Source: Eubacterium sp. MSJ-33
GTDB taxonomy: Bacteria > Bacillota > Clostridia > Lachnospirales > Lachnospiraceae
NCBI RefSeq assembly: GCF_022174665.1
Contig: NZ_CP076562.1
Coordinates: 250,001 to 314,000 of the forward strand
DNA length: 64,000 nucleotides
Direction of reading: 5' to 3'
The translations under genes were made by a program, and so were the position numbers. The notes beneath the pieces are model-generated. The model did no database searches. It was not told the origin of the DNA and saw only the letters and a program-made list of their open reading frames with translations. The stretch's first letter is position 1, and the number at the start of each line of letters is the position of its first letter. Positions 45,556 through 53,806 of this stretch are shown here, piece by piece.

Positions 45556-47529
45556 ATGGATGAATTGTTTTGCAGCCGTAAGAATAAGAAGTGCGTAATA
45601 TACATCCGTGTAAGTTCAGAACGACAGGTGCAGGGCTACAGTCTGGAAGGACAGAAACGGTACCTGAAAGAATGGGCTGAGTTTGAAGGAATGACGGTAT
45701 TAAATATCTATGTTGAACCGGGCAAAAGTGGAAAATCAATATCCGGGCGAGAAGTGTTTCAACGAATGTTAGATGATATAGCAACAAAAAGTGTGGATGC
45801 GGATTTTGTTGTTGTGTTTAAATTATCGAGATTTGGACGAAATGCAAAGGATATTTTAAATTCCCTGACATTTATCCAAAGGTATGGAGTGAATCTGATT
45901 TGTAAGGAGGATGGGTTGGATTCCAGCACTTCCATGGGTAAAATGATGATAACTATTTTAGGTGCTGTCGCTGAGATGGAAAGGGAAAATATTCTTACCC
46001 AGACTTATCTTGGCAGAACTGAAAAGGCTAAACAGGGTGGATGGAACGGAGGCTTTGCACCTTACGGATATGAGCTTGTAGATGGAAGGCTGGAACGGAA
46101 GGAAGAAGAAGCAGCTATTGTTGAACTTATCTTTGATAAATTTGTAAATGGCAGCATGGGATATTCTACAATAGCGGGATATCTAAACAAGCAGGGAATA
46201 CCCAAAATGCCATCAAGAAATTCACATGGAAGGACCTTTATGGATTGGAATTCAGAACAAATCAAGCGAATGTTGGATAATCCGGTCTATACCGGCAGGG
46301 TTGCATTTGGGCGTACCCGATTACAGAAGGTAGAAGGAACAGAGAACGAATACCGCAGGGTAAAAACGGATGATTTTATTTTGAGTGATGAAATAGCACA
46401 TGAGCCGATTATAAGTGAGGAGTTATTTGAGCAGGCGAGAGTAAAACGTAACTCCACTTCATCTACAGGATATCCATCAGTTGGAAGGAGTAGTAAACAT
46501 CTGCTATCGGGTATATTAAAATGTCCGATGTGTGGGTCTGCCATGTACTCAGATACTGTCGTTTGGACAAATAAGAATGGCGAACGCAGGGTACGTCGTA
46601 AATATCAGTGCGGGCATTATGCAAAGGCAAAGAATGGTCAGTGTAAGAAGAATACGATATTAGCAGACTGGATAGAGAAAGAGGTTATACAATACACAAA
46701 GCTGCTGGTTAATAATGAACAGTTTGCAGAGGATGTGAAAAAGCAAATCGGTCAGAAGATGGATGTGTCAGAAATTGATGCAGAGATTGAAGGCTATAAA
46801 AAAAGCTTGAAGAAGCTGGAACGCAGCAAAGCAAATCTTGAACATGACATTGATAATATCGTTGCTGACGATAAAAATGCGGCTCGTAAAAGAAATGATA
46901 TGAACAAGCGTCTTGATAAAATCTATGAAGAAATTTATAGCATTGAAGACCAGATAGAGGGATGCGAGATGAAAAAAGCATCTGTTGAACAGGATGCCCT
47001 GACACAGGAGAATGTTTATAAATTACTGTTGGTTTTCGATAAGTTCTTTGATAAAATGAATAAAGAAGACCAGCGTAGATTGATAGAAACAATGATATCA
47101 GCGGTATATTTACATCCAAAGGAAACGTGGAAAGATGGCGGTAATCCAATCAAAGAGATTAAGTATACATTTTTGGCAAGTAATGATGCCATGGAAACTT
47201 TGAGGGAAAAGTCCCCGTCCGTGGAGACGGTTGTTCTCTTGTCCCAACAAAAACCGGATGATGTAATTGAGGTTGAAATTGAATTAGATGAGCTGGATTT
47301 GACTTCGGCTGAGAGTAAGGCGACTTATGCGGAGATTAAGGAATATGTGCTGAAAGAGCACGGGTTGAAGGTGCCTAATCTGTATATTTCACAGGTAAAA
47401 AGGAAATGTGGAATAGAGGTTGGGGAGAATTATAACCTGCCTAAGTCTGAAGATAGCAGACAACCTCAGTGTCCGGAAGAAAAGGAAAAAGCGATAAGAG
47501 ATGCGCTGGAGCATTTTGGGATGATTTAG
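45556..47529 (+). CDS. Large serine recombinase, read through attR into the host rlmD tail
   Basis: 657 residues. Resolvase domain with the catalytic Ser in YIRVSSERQVQGYS and FKLSRFGRNAKD; recombinase domain (GGWNGGFAPYGYE, SGILKCPMCGSAMYSD zinc ribbon with further Cys at about 355-370), then a coiled coil (about 410-500). The recombinase proper runs to about residue 555. From attR (Val556) onward it encodes the original end of rlmD (acidic linker then YAEIKEYVLKEHGLKV ... LEHFGMI). In the excised circle the tail would instead be the one now on rlmD. Start ATG 45556, nine bases from GGAGG. Confidence 0.9.
   Translation: MDELFCSRKNKKCVIYIRVSSERQVQGYSLEGQKRYLKEWAEFEGMTVLNIYVEPGKSGKSISGREVFQRMLDDIATKSVDADFVVVFKLSRFGRNAKDILNSLTFIQRYGVNLICKEDGLDSSTSMGKMMITILGAVAEMERENILTQTYLGRTEKAKQGGWNGGFAPYGYELVDGRLERKEEEAAIVELIFDKFVNGSMGYSTIAGYLNKQGIPKMPSRNSHGRTFMDWNSEQIKRMLDNPVYTGRVAFGRTRLQKVEGTENEYRRVKTDDFILSDEIAHEPIISEELFEQARVKRNSTSSTGYPSVGRSSKHLLSGILKCPMCGSAMYSDTVVWTNKNGERRVRRKYQCGHYAKAKNGQCKKNTILADWIEKEVIQYTKLLVNNEQFAEDVKKQIGQKMDVSEIDAEIEGYKKSLKKLERSKANLEHDIDNIVADDKNAARKRNDMNKRLDKIYEEIYSIEDQIEGCEMKKASVEQDALTQENVYKLLLVFDKFFDKMNKEDQRRLIETMISAVYLHPKETWKDGGNPIKEIKYTFLASNDAMETLREKSPSVETVVLLSQQKPDDVIEVEIELDELDLTSAESKATYAEIKEYVLKEHGLKVPNLYISQVKRKCGIEVGENYNLPKSEDSRQPQCPEEKEKAIRDALEHFGMI
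47221..47231 (+). repeat. attR core
   Basis: GTGGAGACGGT, starting on a codon boundary of the recombinase (Val556). Same reading phase as attL, so crossing over keeps both genes in frame. Confidence 0.85.
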
Positions 47530-47541
47530 AGAGGTGAGCAC

Positions 47542-47787
47542 ATGGCATTAAACTATACAGTGTATCAGTATGATGGCAGCAGGAACGCTGTTGTTATGAC
47601 AGATATGGAGGGCAAGGAGCTTGTAATTGACTGTGATTAGGCAGAGGAGCAGGTCGTATTTGATGAGCCAGAGGATGCGGGGATTCTTGTCATACTTGCG
47701 AGGAAAGAGCCAGCAAGTTACGTAAGTATTGTAATGCGTCCGGGTGGATTGCAGGATTATGTGGATGTGTGGAATGAGTTGAATTAG
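47542..47787 (+). pseudogene. Small ORF split by an in-frame TAG
   Basis: GAGGTGAG lies upstream of ATG 47542. Read through TAG at 47638-47640 the frame gives 81 residues: MALNYTVYQYDGSRNAVVMT ... then, after the stop, AEEQVVFDEPEDAGILVIL to WNELN. Upstream (32 codons) and downstream (48 codons) parts are both protein-like, so this looks like one gene with a recent stop mutation. Function unknown; it directly follows the host rlmD tail. Confidence 0.6.
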
Positions 47788-47799
47788 TATATTCCTTTG

Positions 47800-47828
47800 T
47801 TGACAAAGGAAAGTCGGAGTGTTAGAAT
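47800..47828 (+). promoter_or_regulatory. Promoter of the ABC-F gene
   Basis: TTGACA (47800-47805), 17 bases, TAGAAT (47823-47828). Transcription would start about 270 bases before the ABC-F start codon. Confidence 0.75.
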
Positions 47829-48105
47829 GGCTTTATCTTAAGGAGAGAGGTGAAAAGATGAGAAGATAATTTACTTTTGATTACATGAATGTTTATGCAG
47901 TATGAGCGATATCGCCCATACTACTTGTCGTGTTGCCAAAAGTGGATTATATTCTCATAACCTCTCTTTTTGTGTGCATAAAAATGATTACAATGTTGGG
48001 TGTATTTCCTTCTTTTGATGAACCATATGAGGTTATAGTATGTAATGGAACTGTTTGGCAACGAATGGTTCTTTTTTTATTGTAACCATGAGAGGAGGAA
48101 TGTAT
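47829..48105 (+). promoter_or_regulatory. Structured leader with attenuator ahead of the ABC-F gene
   Basis: A tiny ORF Met-Arg-Arg-stop (47858-47869) follows a strong AAGGAGAGAGGTG. A 24-bp near-palindrome lies at 47899-47922. GTTGCCAAA (47932-47940) can pair with TTTGGCAAC (48054-48062) and, nested inside, ATAACCTC (47957-47964) with GAGGTTAT (48029-48036). Exclusive of that fold, GAACCAT (48020-48026) and ATGGTTC (48065-48071) followed by seven T form a terminator. A second mini ORF, MNHMRL at 48018-48038, overlaps the terminator. This is the layout of antibiotic-induced attenuation. Confidence 0.65.
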
Positions 48106-49629
48106 ATGGCACAAATTAGTATAAATAATCTCACCTTTGGATATGAAGGGAGTTTTGATTATATTTTTGAGAATGTTTCATTTTCGATTGATACAAATTG
48201 GAAACTAGGTTTTATTGGTAGAAATGGAAAAGGGAAGACAACTTTTTTAAATTTATTACTTGGAAAATATCAGTTTACAGGTTCCATAAGTGCATCAACG
48301 AAGTTTGATTATTTTCCTTATGAAATTGCAGAATACCAAAAACAAATGCCTGTGGCAGAATTTATGGAAGATTTGAAGCCAGGGTGTGAAATATGGAGAG
48401 TAATTTGTGAGTTGGAAGAGCTATCGGAAAGTTCAGAGATTTTGTATAGACCTTATTGTACCTTAAGTCCCGGAGAGCGTACAAAGATATTACTTGCAGT
48501 TTTGTTTTCACAGGAAAATGAGTTTTTATTAATTGATGAACCGACGAATCATCTTGACCAAAATGCAAGGGAGTGTGTGAAGGTGTATTTAGCTTCTAAA
48601 AAGGGTTTTATAATGGTTTCTCATGACAGAGATTTGTTGGATGCATGCACAGATCATTGTCTGGTATTGAATCGTTGCAGTATCGAAGTACAAAATGGTA
48701 ATTTTTCGGTCTGGTGGGAGAATAAGCAACGTAAAGATATATTTGCGATAGCACAAAATGAGAAACACCGAAAGGAGATTCAAAAGTTGAACCATGCGGC
48801 AGAACAGGTTGCTAAGTGGGCAGATAAAAATGAACGCACCAAAATAGGATTTGATCCGATAAAAGAACATGACAGATGCTTAAGCACAAGAAGTTTTATA
48901 GGAGCCAAAACAAAAAAGATGCAGAGTCGTGTAAAGCAGATGGAAAAACGAATTGAAAGAGAGATTGAGGAAAAGGAGGGTCTTTTAGAAGATATAGAAT
49001 ATCCTAAAGATTTAAAGTTGTTTCAGCTTGTTCATTACAAAAATAGTCTTGTTAATGTAAAAGAGTATAGTTTGCAATATAAAGACTCAGATAAACCAGT
49101 GTTTCAAGGGCTGTCTTTTGACATTAAAAAGGGTGATCGTGTTGTATTATCCGGGAAAAATGGAAGTGGAAAGACAACAATTATTAGAAAAATCCTAGAA
49201 AAATGTAATTCCAATATAGGTGTTTGTATAATTGAAGAAGGACTATGTGAGGTGGCAAGTGGTCTTGTTATTTCATATGTTGGTCAGGAAACAATCGGAC
49301 TTAAAGGTAATGTTACAAATTATTGTAAAACGCATGATTTGGATAGGAGTTTATTTTGTACCATACTTCGGCAGCTTGATTTTGGACGAGAGCAGTTTAC
49401 TAAAAATATGGAAACTTACTCGGAAGGCCAGAAAAAGAAAGTTTTGTTGGCGACTAGTTTACTTACACCGGCACACCTTTATATTTGGGATGAACCATTA
49501 AATTACATTGATATTTTTTCGCGGATGCAGTTAGAAAGATTAATTTTAAAGTATGAGCCAACCATGCTATTTGTTGAACATGACAGGAAATTTTGCGAAA
49601 AAATAGCAACTAAGGTAATTGAATTATAA
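48106..49629 (+). CDS. ABC-F ribosome-protection protein (Lsa/CplR-like)
   Basis: 507 residues, two ABC ATPase domains in one chain with no membrane part. Domain 1 Walker A GRNGKGKTTFL, signature TLSPGERTK, Walker B LLIDEPTNHLD; the P-site interaction linker is about residues 220-310 (KTKKMQSRVKQMEKRI); domain 2 GKNGSGKTT, YSEGQKKK and IWDEPLNYID. NNLTFGYEGSFDYIFENVSF recalls Lsa-type proteins protecting ribosomes against lincosamides, pleuromutilins and streptogramin A. Start ATG 48106, seven bases from AGGAGG. The leader suggests drug induction. Confidence 0.85.
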   Translation: MAQISINNLTFGYEGSFDYIFENVSFSIDTNWKLGFIGRNGKGKTTFLNLLLGKYQFTGSISASTKFDYFPYEIAEYQKQMPVAEFMEDLKPGCEIWRVICELEELSESSEILYRPYCTLSPGERTKILLAVLFSQENEFLLIDEPTNHLDQNARECVKVYLASKKGFIMVSHDRDLLDACTDHCLVLNRCSIEVQNGNFSVWWENKQRKDIFAIAQNEKHRKEIQKLNHAAEQVAKWADKNERTKIGFDPIKEHDRCLSTRSFIGAKTKKMQSRVKQMEKRIEREIEEKEGLLEDIEYPKDLKLFQLVHYKNSLVNVKEYSLQYKDSDKPVFQGLSFDIKKGDRVVLSGKNGSGKTTIIRKILEKCNSNIGVCIIEEGLCEVASGLVISYVGQETIGLKGNVTNYCKTHDLDRSLFCTILRQLDFGREQFTKNMETYSEGQKKKVLLATSLLTPAHLYIWDEPLNYIDIFSRMQLERLILKYEPTMLFVEHDRKFCEKIATKVIEL

Positions 49630-49649
49630 TTTGAAAGGAGATTTGCTTT

Positions 49650-50927
49650 ATGAAAAATATATTTGTTGAAGGTATTCAAGGATCAGGAAAAAGCACGCTG
49701 ATAAATAATATTGTGAAGTTTAATCCTGAGTTACATGTATGTAGGGAAGGAGATTATTCTCCGATAGAATTGGCTTGGTGTGCTTTAATGTCGAAGAAGG
49801 AATATGAGGCTGTTTTGCAAAAATACAATTCGATAAGGGATGAAATTATAAAAAATACAGTTAGGGAACAAGAGAATTATATCATTACTTACACTAGGAT
49901 AATTACGGATATTCCGGGATTTTATAAAGATTTGGAGAATTATGAAGTCTATAATGGGCGAAAAACTTTGGCGGAGCTAAAGGAAATTATAGTAACAAGG
50001 TTTAAAAATTTTACAGATACAGGATATTTATTTGAATGTTCTTTCTTTCAAAATGTAATAGAGGATTTAATTTTGTTTCATATGCTTAGTGATGAAGAAA
50101 TTATAGAGTTCTATCGCAATTTATTTAGGTGCATTGATGCAAAGAAGTTTATATTATTTTATCTCTATAGTGATAAGTTGGAAGAGAATATTAAAATAAT
50201 TCAAAAAGAACGCTGTGATGAGAATGGAAATGAGTTATGGTATCAGATGATGTTAGAATATTTGGTGAACTCTCCCTATGGGAGGAAACATGAATGTAGT
50301 GCTTTTGAGGATATGATCAGTCATTTTAAACACAGGCAAGAGTTAGAATTACGTATAGTAAAAGAAATAATAGGTAAAAATGCAGTTATTCTTCCAGCTA
50401 AAGAATATGATGTAAATCAAATTAGAACTTTGATTGGTTTTCATAATAAAATCAGTTATAATATAAGGCATATGAACAACAAGGAAATAGCATTGCTAGA
50501 TGATTTCCTGTATGAAGCAATTTTCATTCCAGAAGGTGTAGATGCACCGCCAAAAGAGATTATAAATGCACCGGAATTACAGATTTATGTGCAGGATTTT
50601 GGCAAGCAGGAAGGAGATATTTGTTTTGTTGCTGAAGTTGACAAAAAGATAGTCGGTGCTGTCTGGGTTCGTAATATGGATGATTATGGACATGTAGAAG
50701 ATGGTGTTCCGTCTTTTGCCATATCGTTATATAGAGAGTATCGAGGTCTTGGGATTGGAACTATGCTGATGAAACGGATGTTGGAAGAGTTAAAAGAAAG
50801 AGGGTATCAGAAAACTTCCTTGGCAGTACAGAAAGCAAACTATGCAGTGAAGATGTACAAAAATGTTGGCTTCGAGATTATTGATGAAAACGAAGAAGAA
50901 TATATTATGATGTACGTGTTTCGGTAA
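49650..50927 (+). CDS. P-loop kinase-like domain fused to GNAT acetyltransferase
   Basis: 425 residues. N-terminal Walker A FVEGIQGSGKSTLINN followed by about 240 residues of a nucleoside/thymidylate kinase-like helical domain (FECSFFQNVIEDLILFHML; YSDKLEENIKIIQKERCDE lid-like region). Residues about 270-425 are a GNAT domain (CFVAEVDKKIVGAVWV; YREYRGLGIGTMLMKRM acetyl-CoA loop). The gene follows the ABC-F gene by 20 bases. Substrates unknown; a drug- or metabolite-modifying bifunctional enzyme is plausible. I do not recognise a named family for the fusion. Confidence 0.7.
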   Translation: MKNIFVEGIQGSGKSTLINNIVKFNPELHVCREGDYSPIELAWCALMSKKEYEAVLQKYNSIRDEIIKNTVREQENYIITYTRIITDIPGFYKDLENYEVYNGRKTLAELKEIIVTRFKNFTDTGYLFECSFFQNVIEDLILFHMLSDEEIIEFYRNLFRCIDAKKFILFYLYSDKLEENIKIIQKERCDENGNELWYQMMLEYLVNSPYGRKHECSAFEDMISHFKHRQELELRIVKEIIGKNAVILPAKEYDVNQIRTLIGFHNKISYNIRHMNNKEIALLDDFLYEAIFIPEGVDAPPKEIINAPELQIYVQDFGKQEGDICFVAEVDKKIVGAVWVRNMDDYGHVEDGVPSFAISLYREYRGLGIGTMLMKRMLEELKERGYQKTSLAVQKANYAVKMYKNVGFEIIDENEEEYIMMYVFR

Positions 50928-51029
50928 TACATAGGTAAGCAATAAAATGGATAGTAAAATGGTTCAATGTATGCGGAGAAAGTCTGATATGGAAAAGAAA
51001 TGATTAACTGAAAATAGCACGATAATAAC

Positions 51030-51055
51030 ACATATTGTTGATGTCAACAATATGT
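51030..51055. promoter_or_regulatory. Palindrome upstream of the ORF6N gene
   Basis: ACATATTGTTGA and TCAACAATATGT, perfect 12-bp arms with a 2-base centre, 55 bases before the start codon. Confidence 0.7.
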
Positions 51056-51066
51056 TCATATCAGAA

Positions 51067-51091
51067 TTGCGGACAATTTTTTTGACCGCAA
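51067..51091. promoter_or_regulatory. TTGCGG...CCGCAA operator-like site
   Basis: TTGCGGACAA and TTTGACCGCAA face each other 18 bases before the ORF6N start; they match the arms of the perfect palindrome inside the gene (51331-51363). Confidence 0.6.
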
Positions 51092-51109
51092 AATGGATGG
51101 AGGAGCTTT

Positions 51110-51847
51110 ATGGAAGAAGATAAAAAGAAAGATGAAATTGCAGTAATTGAGATTAATGAAGAATTTATGAAACAAAAATTGTATGAGTTTCGAGGATGCA
51201 AAGTTTTATTAGATGCAGATTTGGCTGAAGTATATGGATATGAACTTAAGGCGTTTAATCAGCAGGTAAAAAGAAATATAGAAAGATTTCAAAATGACAT
51301 GATGTTTCAATTATCTGATGATGAAGTGGAATATTTGCGGTCACAATTTGTGACCGCAAATATAAGTAGCAAATCCCGCAGCAATCCTTATGTTTTTACG
51401 GAACAAGGTGTATACATGTTAATGACTGTACTAAAAGGAAAACTTGCGGTAAGACAAAGTATTGCATTGGTAAGAACCTTTAAGAAAATGAAAGATTACA
51501 TATTAGAAAATCGAGATCTTATTGGTCAGCGGGAAATTCTTCAGTTAAGCATGGAAACTGCTAACAACAGAATCGAAATTAACAAAATCAACTCAGATAT
51601 GATATCTCTGGAAAAGCAGATTTCAGATGTTGCAGAAGGGCTGAAAGATGTGATAACAAAATCTGAGTTGGCTGATATGATGAACAGCTTTGTTTCAGAT
51701 GATGATGAAAGGGTTTTCTTATGTGGTGCTTCATCAAAAGATGCCGGGGCACGAATAACCAGTATTGTTGAAGATTATGGAATATTTAAATATGCCCCGG
51801 TTATTGCCACGTTGTTGAAAAATCCGACTTTGATTTTACCACAATAG
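51110..51847 (+). CDS. ORF6N-domain DNA-binding protein
   Basis: 245 residues. The N-terminal about 100 residues fit the phage/mobile-element ORF6N domain (EFRGCKVLLDADLAEVYGYE, KAFNQQVKRNIERFQNDMMFQL, NPYVFTEQGVYML). Residues 130-180 are probably coiled coil (LSMETANNRIEINKINSDM); the rest is a small C-terminal domain (VFLCGASSKDAGARI). ORF6N proteins are DNA-binding antirepressor-like factors. The coding DNA holds a 33-base palindrome at SQFVTAN (51331-51363). Confidence 0.75.
   Translation: MEEDKKKDEIAVIEINEEFMKQKLYEFRGCKVLLDADLAEVYGYELKAFNQQVKRNIERFQNDMMFQLSDDEVEYLRSQFVTANISSKSRSNPYVFTEQGVYMLMTVLKGKLAVRQSIALVRTFKKMKDYILENRDLIGQREILQLSMETANNRIEINKINSDMISLEKQISDVAEGLKDVITKSELADMMNSFVSDDDERVFLCGASSKDAGARITSIVEDYGIFKYAPVIATLLKNPTLILPQ
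51331..51363. repeat. 33-base perfect palindrome inside the ORF6N gene
   Basis: Arms of 16 bases (left ATATTTGCGGTCACAA) around one central T, in frame with LRSQFVTANIS. The arms also occur in partial form in the promoter at 51067-51091. Confidence 0.8.
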
Positions 51848-51986
51848 AGTGAAAGATAATGTAAATTTGTAGTATTATCTGCATCATTTTAGTATAATAC
51901 ACCTTAAGATAGCGAAGTATTACTACGTCTGGTATGAATTCATATATGATATTGGTTATCAGGATATTGTGATTTAAGGAGGCAAA

Positions 51987-52487
51987 ATGAATTATTTATT
52001 AGAAATCGTTATTTTTAATGTTGTTATTTTCACAATTTGTGGGATTAATATGGCGAAGAAGGGCAAGCTTGGTATGATACAGGAATACCCAAAGGCGATA
52101 CAGGATCGATGCAGAGAGCTTGGATTGATTCAGGAAAGTTCCGGGAAACTTACGAAGAAAGCTACGATAGGAAAAATTGGATTTTTTATTGGATACATAT
52201 TTTTGCAGACAGCATTGGCGTATTTCATCGGCGGTGCACGCACATTTTTCGAGGGATGGTTTCATGGATATATCATGTGGATAGCAGAGATGTGGTTTGA
52301 TGCATTGGTAGTGGATTGTTTGTGGTTTTGCCATAGCAAGAAAATGATAATTCCGGGAACTGAGGATTTGGTGGATGCCTACCATGATTATTGGCATCAT
52401 ATCAAATATGCAGTGATTGGAATGTTCAGTCAGGCAGTGATTGCTCTGCCGGTAGGACTTTTGGTAATGTGGATGTCAGCGAGATAA
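51987..52487 (+). CDS. Hypothetical membrane protein
   Basis: 166 residues with about four hydrophobic segments (N-terminal YLLEIVIFNVVIFTICG; IGKIGFFIGYIFLQTALAYF; WIAEMWFDALVVDCLWF; AVIGMFSQAVIALPVGLLV) and an inward amphipathic segment between the first two. AAGGAGG precedes the ATG. Resembles unnamed proteins I have seen in Lachnospiraceae; no function proposed. A terminator follows. Confidence 0.65.
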   Translation: MNYLLEIVIFNVVIFTICGINMAKKGKLGMIQEYPKAIQDRCRELGLIQESSGKLTKKATIGKIGFFIGYIFLQTALAYFIGGARTFFEGWFHGYIMWIAEMWFDALVVDCLWFCHSKKMIIPGTEDLVDAYHDYWHHIKYAVIGMFSQAVIALPVGLLVMWMSAR

Positions 52488-52492
52488 AGATA

Positions 52493-52524
52493 GAGGGCTT
52501 TCCGAGGTGTCAGGAAGCCCTTTT
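52493..52524 (+). terminator. Terminator after the membrane protein gene
   Basis: AGGGCTT and AAGCCCT stems (with a TCC/GGA extension) followed by TTTT. Confidence 0.75.
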
Positions 52525-52830
52525 ATAGTATTGCTAATTACGAGGTAGGTGCGGCATAACTCACATTGATTTCACTCCATTGAATCCAGATGGATGTGTT
52601 ATTTGAACAGTTCATTGCATATCAACCTGCAGAGTTATAGTTACTATCATAGTATGCATAAATGGGGGATATGGATAGATATAAGGATTAAAAATTGCGA
52701 ATTGGAATTTGTATGATATAATTTAGATTATAGATATTGAGATTATGTAATTAATGTGGAATAGCTTGTAGTATATATTCGATTATGATACAATATCCGA
52801 AAAATCGGAAAAACAAAAAAGGGACTAATA
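52525..52830. promoter_or_regulatory. AT-rich gap with HTH-gene promoter and operator
   Basis: No gene in the first 240 bases. Near the end TTGTAG (52766-52771), 17 bases, TACAAT (52789-52794), then TCCGA-AAAA-TCGGA (52796-52809) just after the -10, suited to autorepression by the downstream HTH protein. Confidence 0.6.
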
Positions 52831-52831
52831 A

Positions 52832-53713
52832 ATGGAAATATATGAAAAAATTTTTTCAAGGCTAGAAGAATTGCATATGAGCCAAACAGAACTATCGAAA
52901 CGAACAGGGATTGCAACTAGCACAATTAGTGATTGGCGAAAGAAAAAGATTAATCCGCAATCAGATAAATTAGTTCCTATTTGCAAAGCTCTTGATGTAT
53001 CATTGGTGGATTTGTTGTGTAATGAAGATGATAGAAATAACAAGGTATTAGTAAAGACAGATAATGCCAGTGAGATGATAATAATAGAAGAAATATCAAA
53101 TGCATCCGAAGATATAAAAAACAAGGTATTCCAATATTTCAGATTATTATCTATACGTGATAATTTTACGGAGCAGGAGAAAGTGTCAAAGGATAAAAGA
53201 AATATTTCAATTATTCAGGATGTGGATGGGAAAAATATTGTTCTTATAAATGATATTCGTTTTAAATCAAGAAGAAATATTGATTGGGATGAGATAGAGA
53301 AAATATTAAGACAATATATTGGAGAATTTTATGAAATATACCAGACTGCTGAAAAAGTGTATATTGGAACAGATTTTCCAGACGAGTACACACATTCTAA
53401 ATATACAAAAGCTATAAAAGGCGCTAATGAAAAAGCAAAGGCTAATGCAATTACAGCTATAGGTGAACTGATATCAATTGCCGACAATAAAATTGAATAT
53501 CCGGATTATGAAGGACGGCATGGTAATAAAGCCAAAAACGGATGGTATCGGTATGATACAAGATTTGGAATTCCAATCTATGATGAAAGCGGAGAAATAG
53601 AAAGATATAATATTTTCCGAGCAAGATTGTTAATTCGATGTAATGAGAAAAAACAATTATTTTTATATGATATAATTCAAATAAAAAAAGAAACGAGCAC
53701 GCCGCTTGAGTAA
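52832..53713 (+). CDS. HTH (XRE) protein with mobile-element-type C-terminal domain
   Basis: 293 residues. N-terminal helix-turn-helix (LHMSQTELSKRTGIATSTIS, WRKKKINP), a helical middle (65-120), then a C-terminal domain of about 130 residues with KAIKGANEKAKANAITAIGE and KNGWYRYDTRFGIPIYDESG, ending DIIQIKKETSTPLE. That end resembles domains at the C-termini of large polyvalent proteins of phages and conjugative elements and some toxin-like modules (recollection, not checked). Fusion to an HTH is unusual. The DNA is AT-rich compared with the next gene. Not assigned further. Confidence 0.6.
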   Translation: MEIYEKIFSRLEELHMSQTELSKRTGIATSTISDWRKKKINPQSDKLVPICKALDVSLVDLLCNEDDRNNKVLVKTDNASEMIIIEEISNASEDIKNKVFQYFRLLSIRDNFTEQEKVSKDKRNISIIQDVDGKNIVLINDIRFKSRRNIDWDEIEKILRQYIGEFYEIYQTAEKVYIGTDFPDEYTHSKYTKAIKGANEKAKANAITAIGELISIADNKIEYPDYEGRHGNKAKNGWYRYDTRFGIPIYDESGEIERYNIFRARLLIRCNEKKQLFLYDIIQIKKETSTPLE

Positions 53714-53806
53714 AAACTGTACGGTAGAAAACTTCGTTTCTTTTGTTGAAGTTTACTATATAAATATCAAATTGTCAATTATATTTTTAGAAGTGAATAA
53801 CCAATC

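Larger units (their letters stand above)
33927..47231 (+). mobile_element. 13.3-kb integrative element inserted in the 3' end of rlmD
   Basis: Bounded by GTGGAGACGGT at 33927-33937 and 47221-47231; unit length 13,294 bases. A large serine recombinase is encoded at the right end reading outward across the right junction. Contents: DUF5688 protein, ArdC-like protein, RelBE-type TA, small RHH protein, lipoprotein, mini-ORFs, repeat-rich non-coding DNA, two VirD4-type coupling proteins, a ClpP-like protease, small unknowns. No relaxase, VirB4/TraE or other mating-pair genes are visible, so it is an IME-like or decayed element rather than a full ICE. Insertion of serine-recombinase elements into rumA/rlmD is known in Firmicutes. 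Confidence 0.85.
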
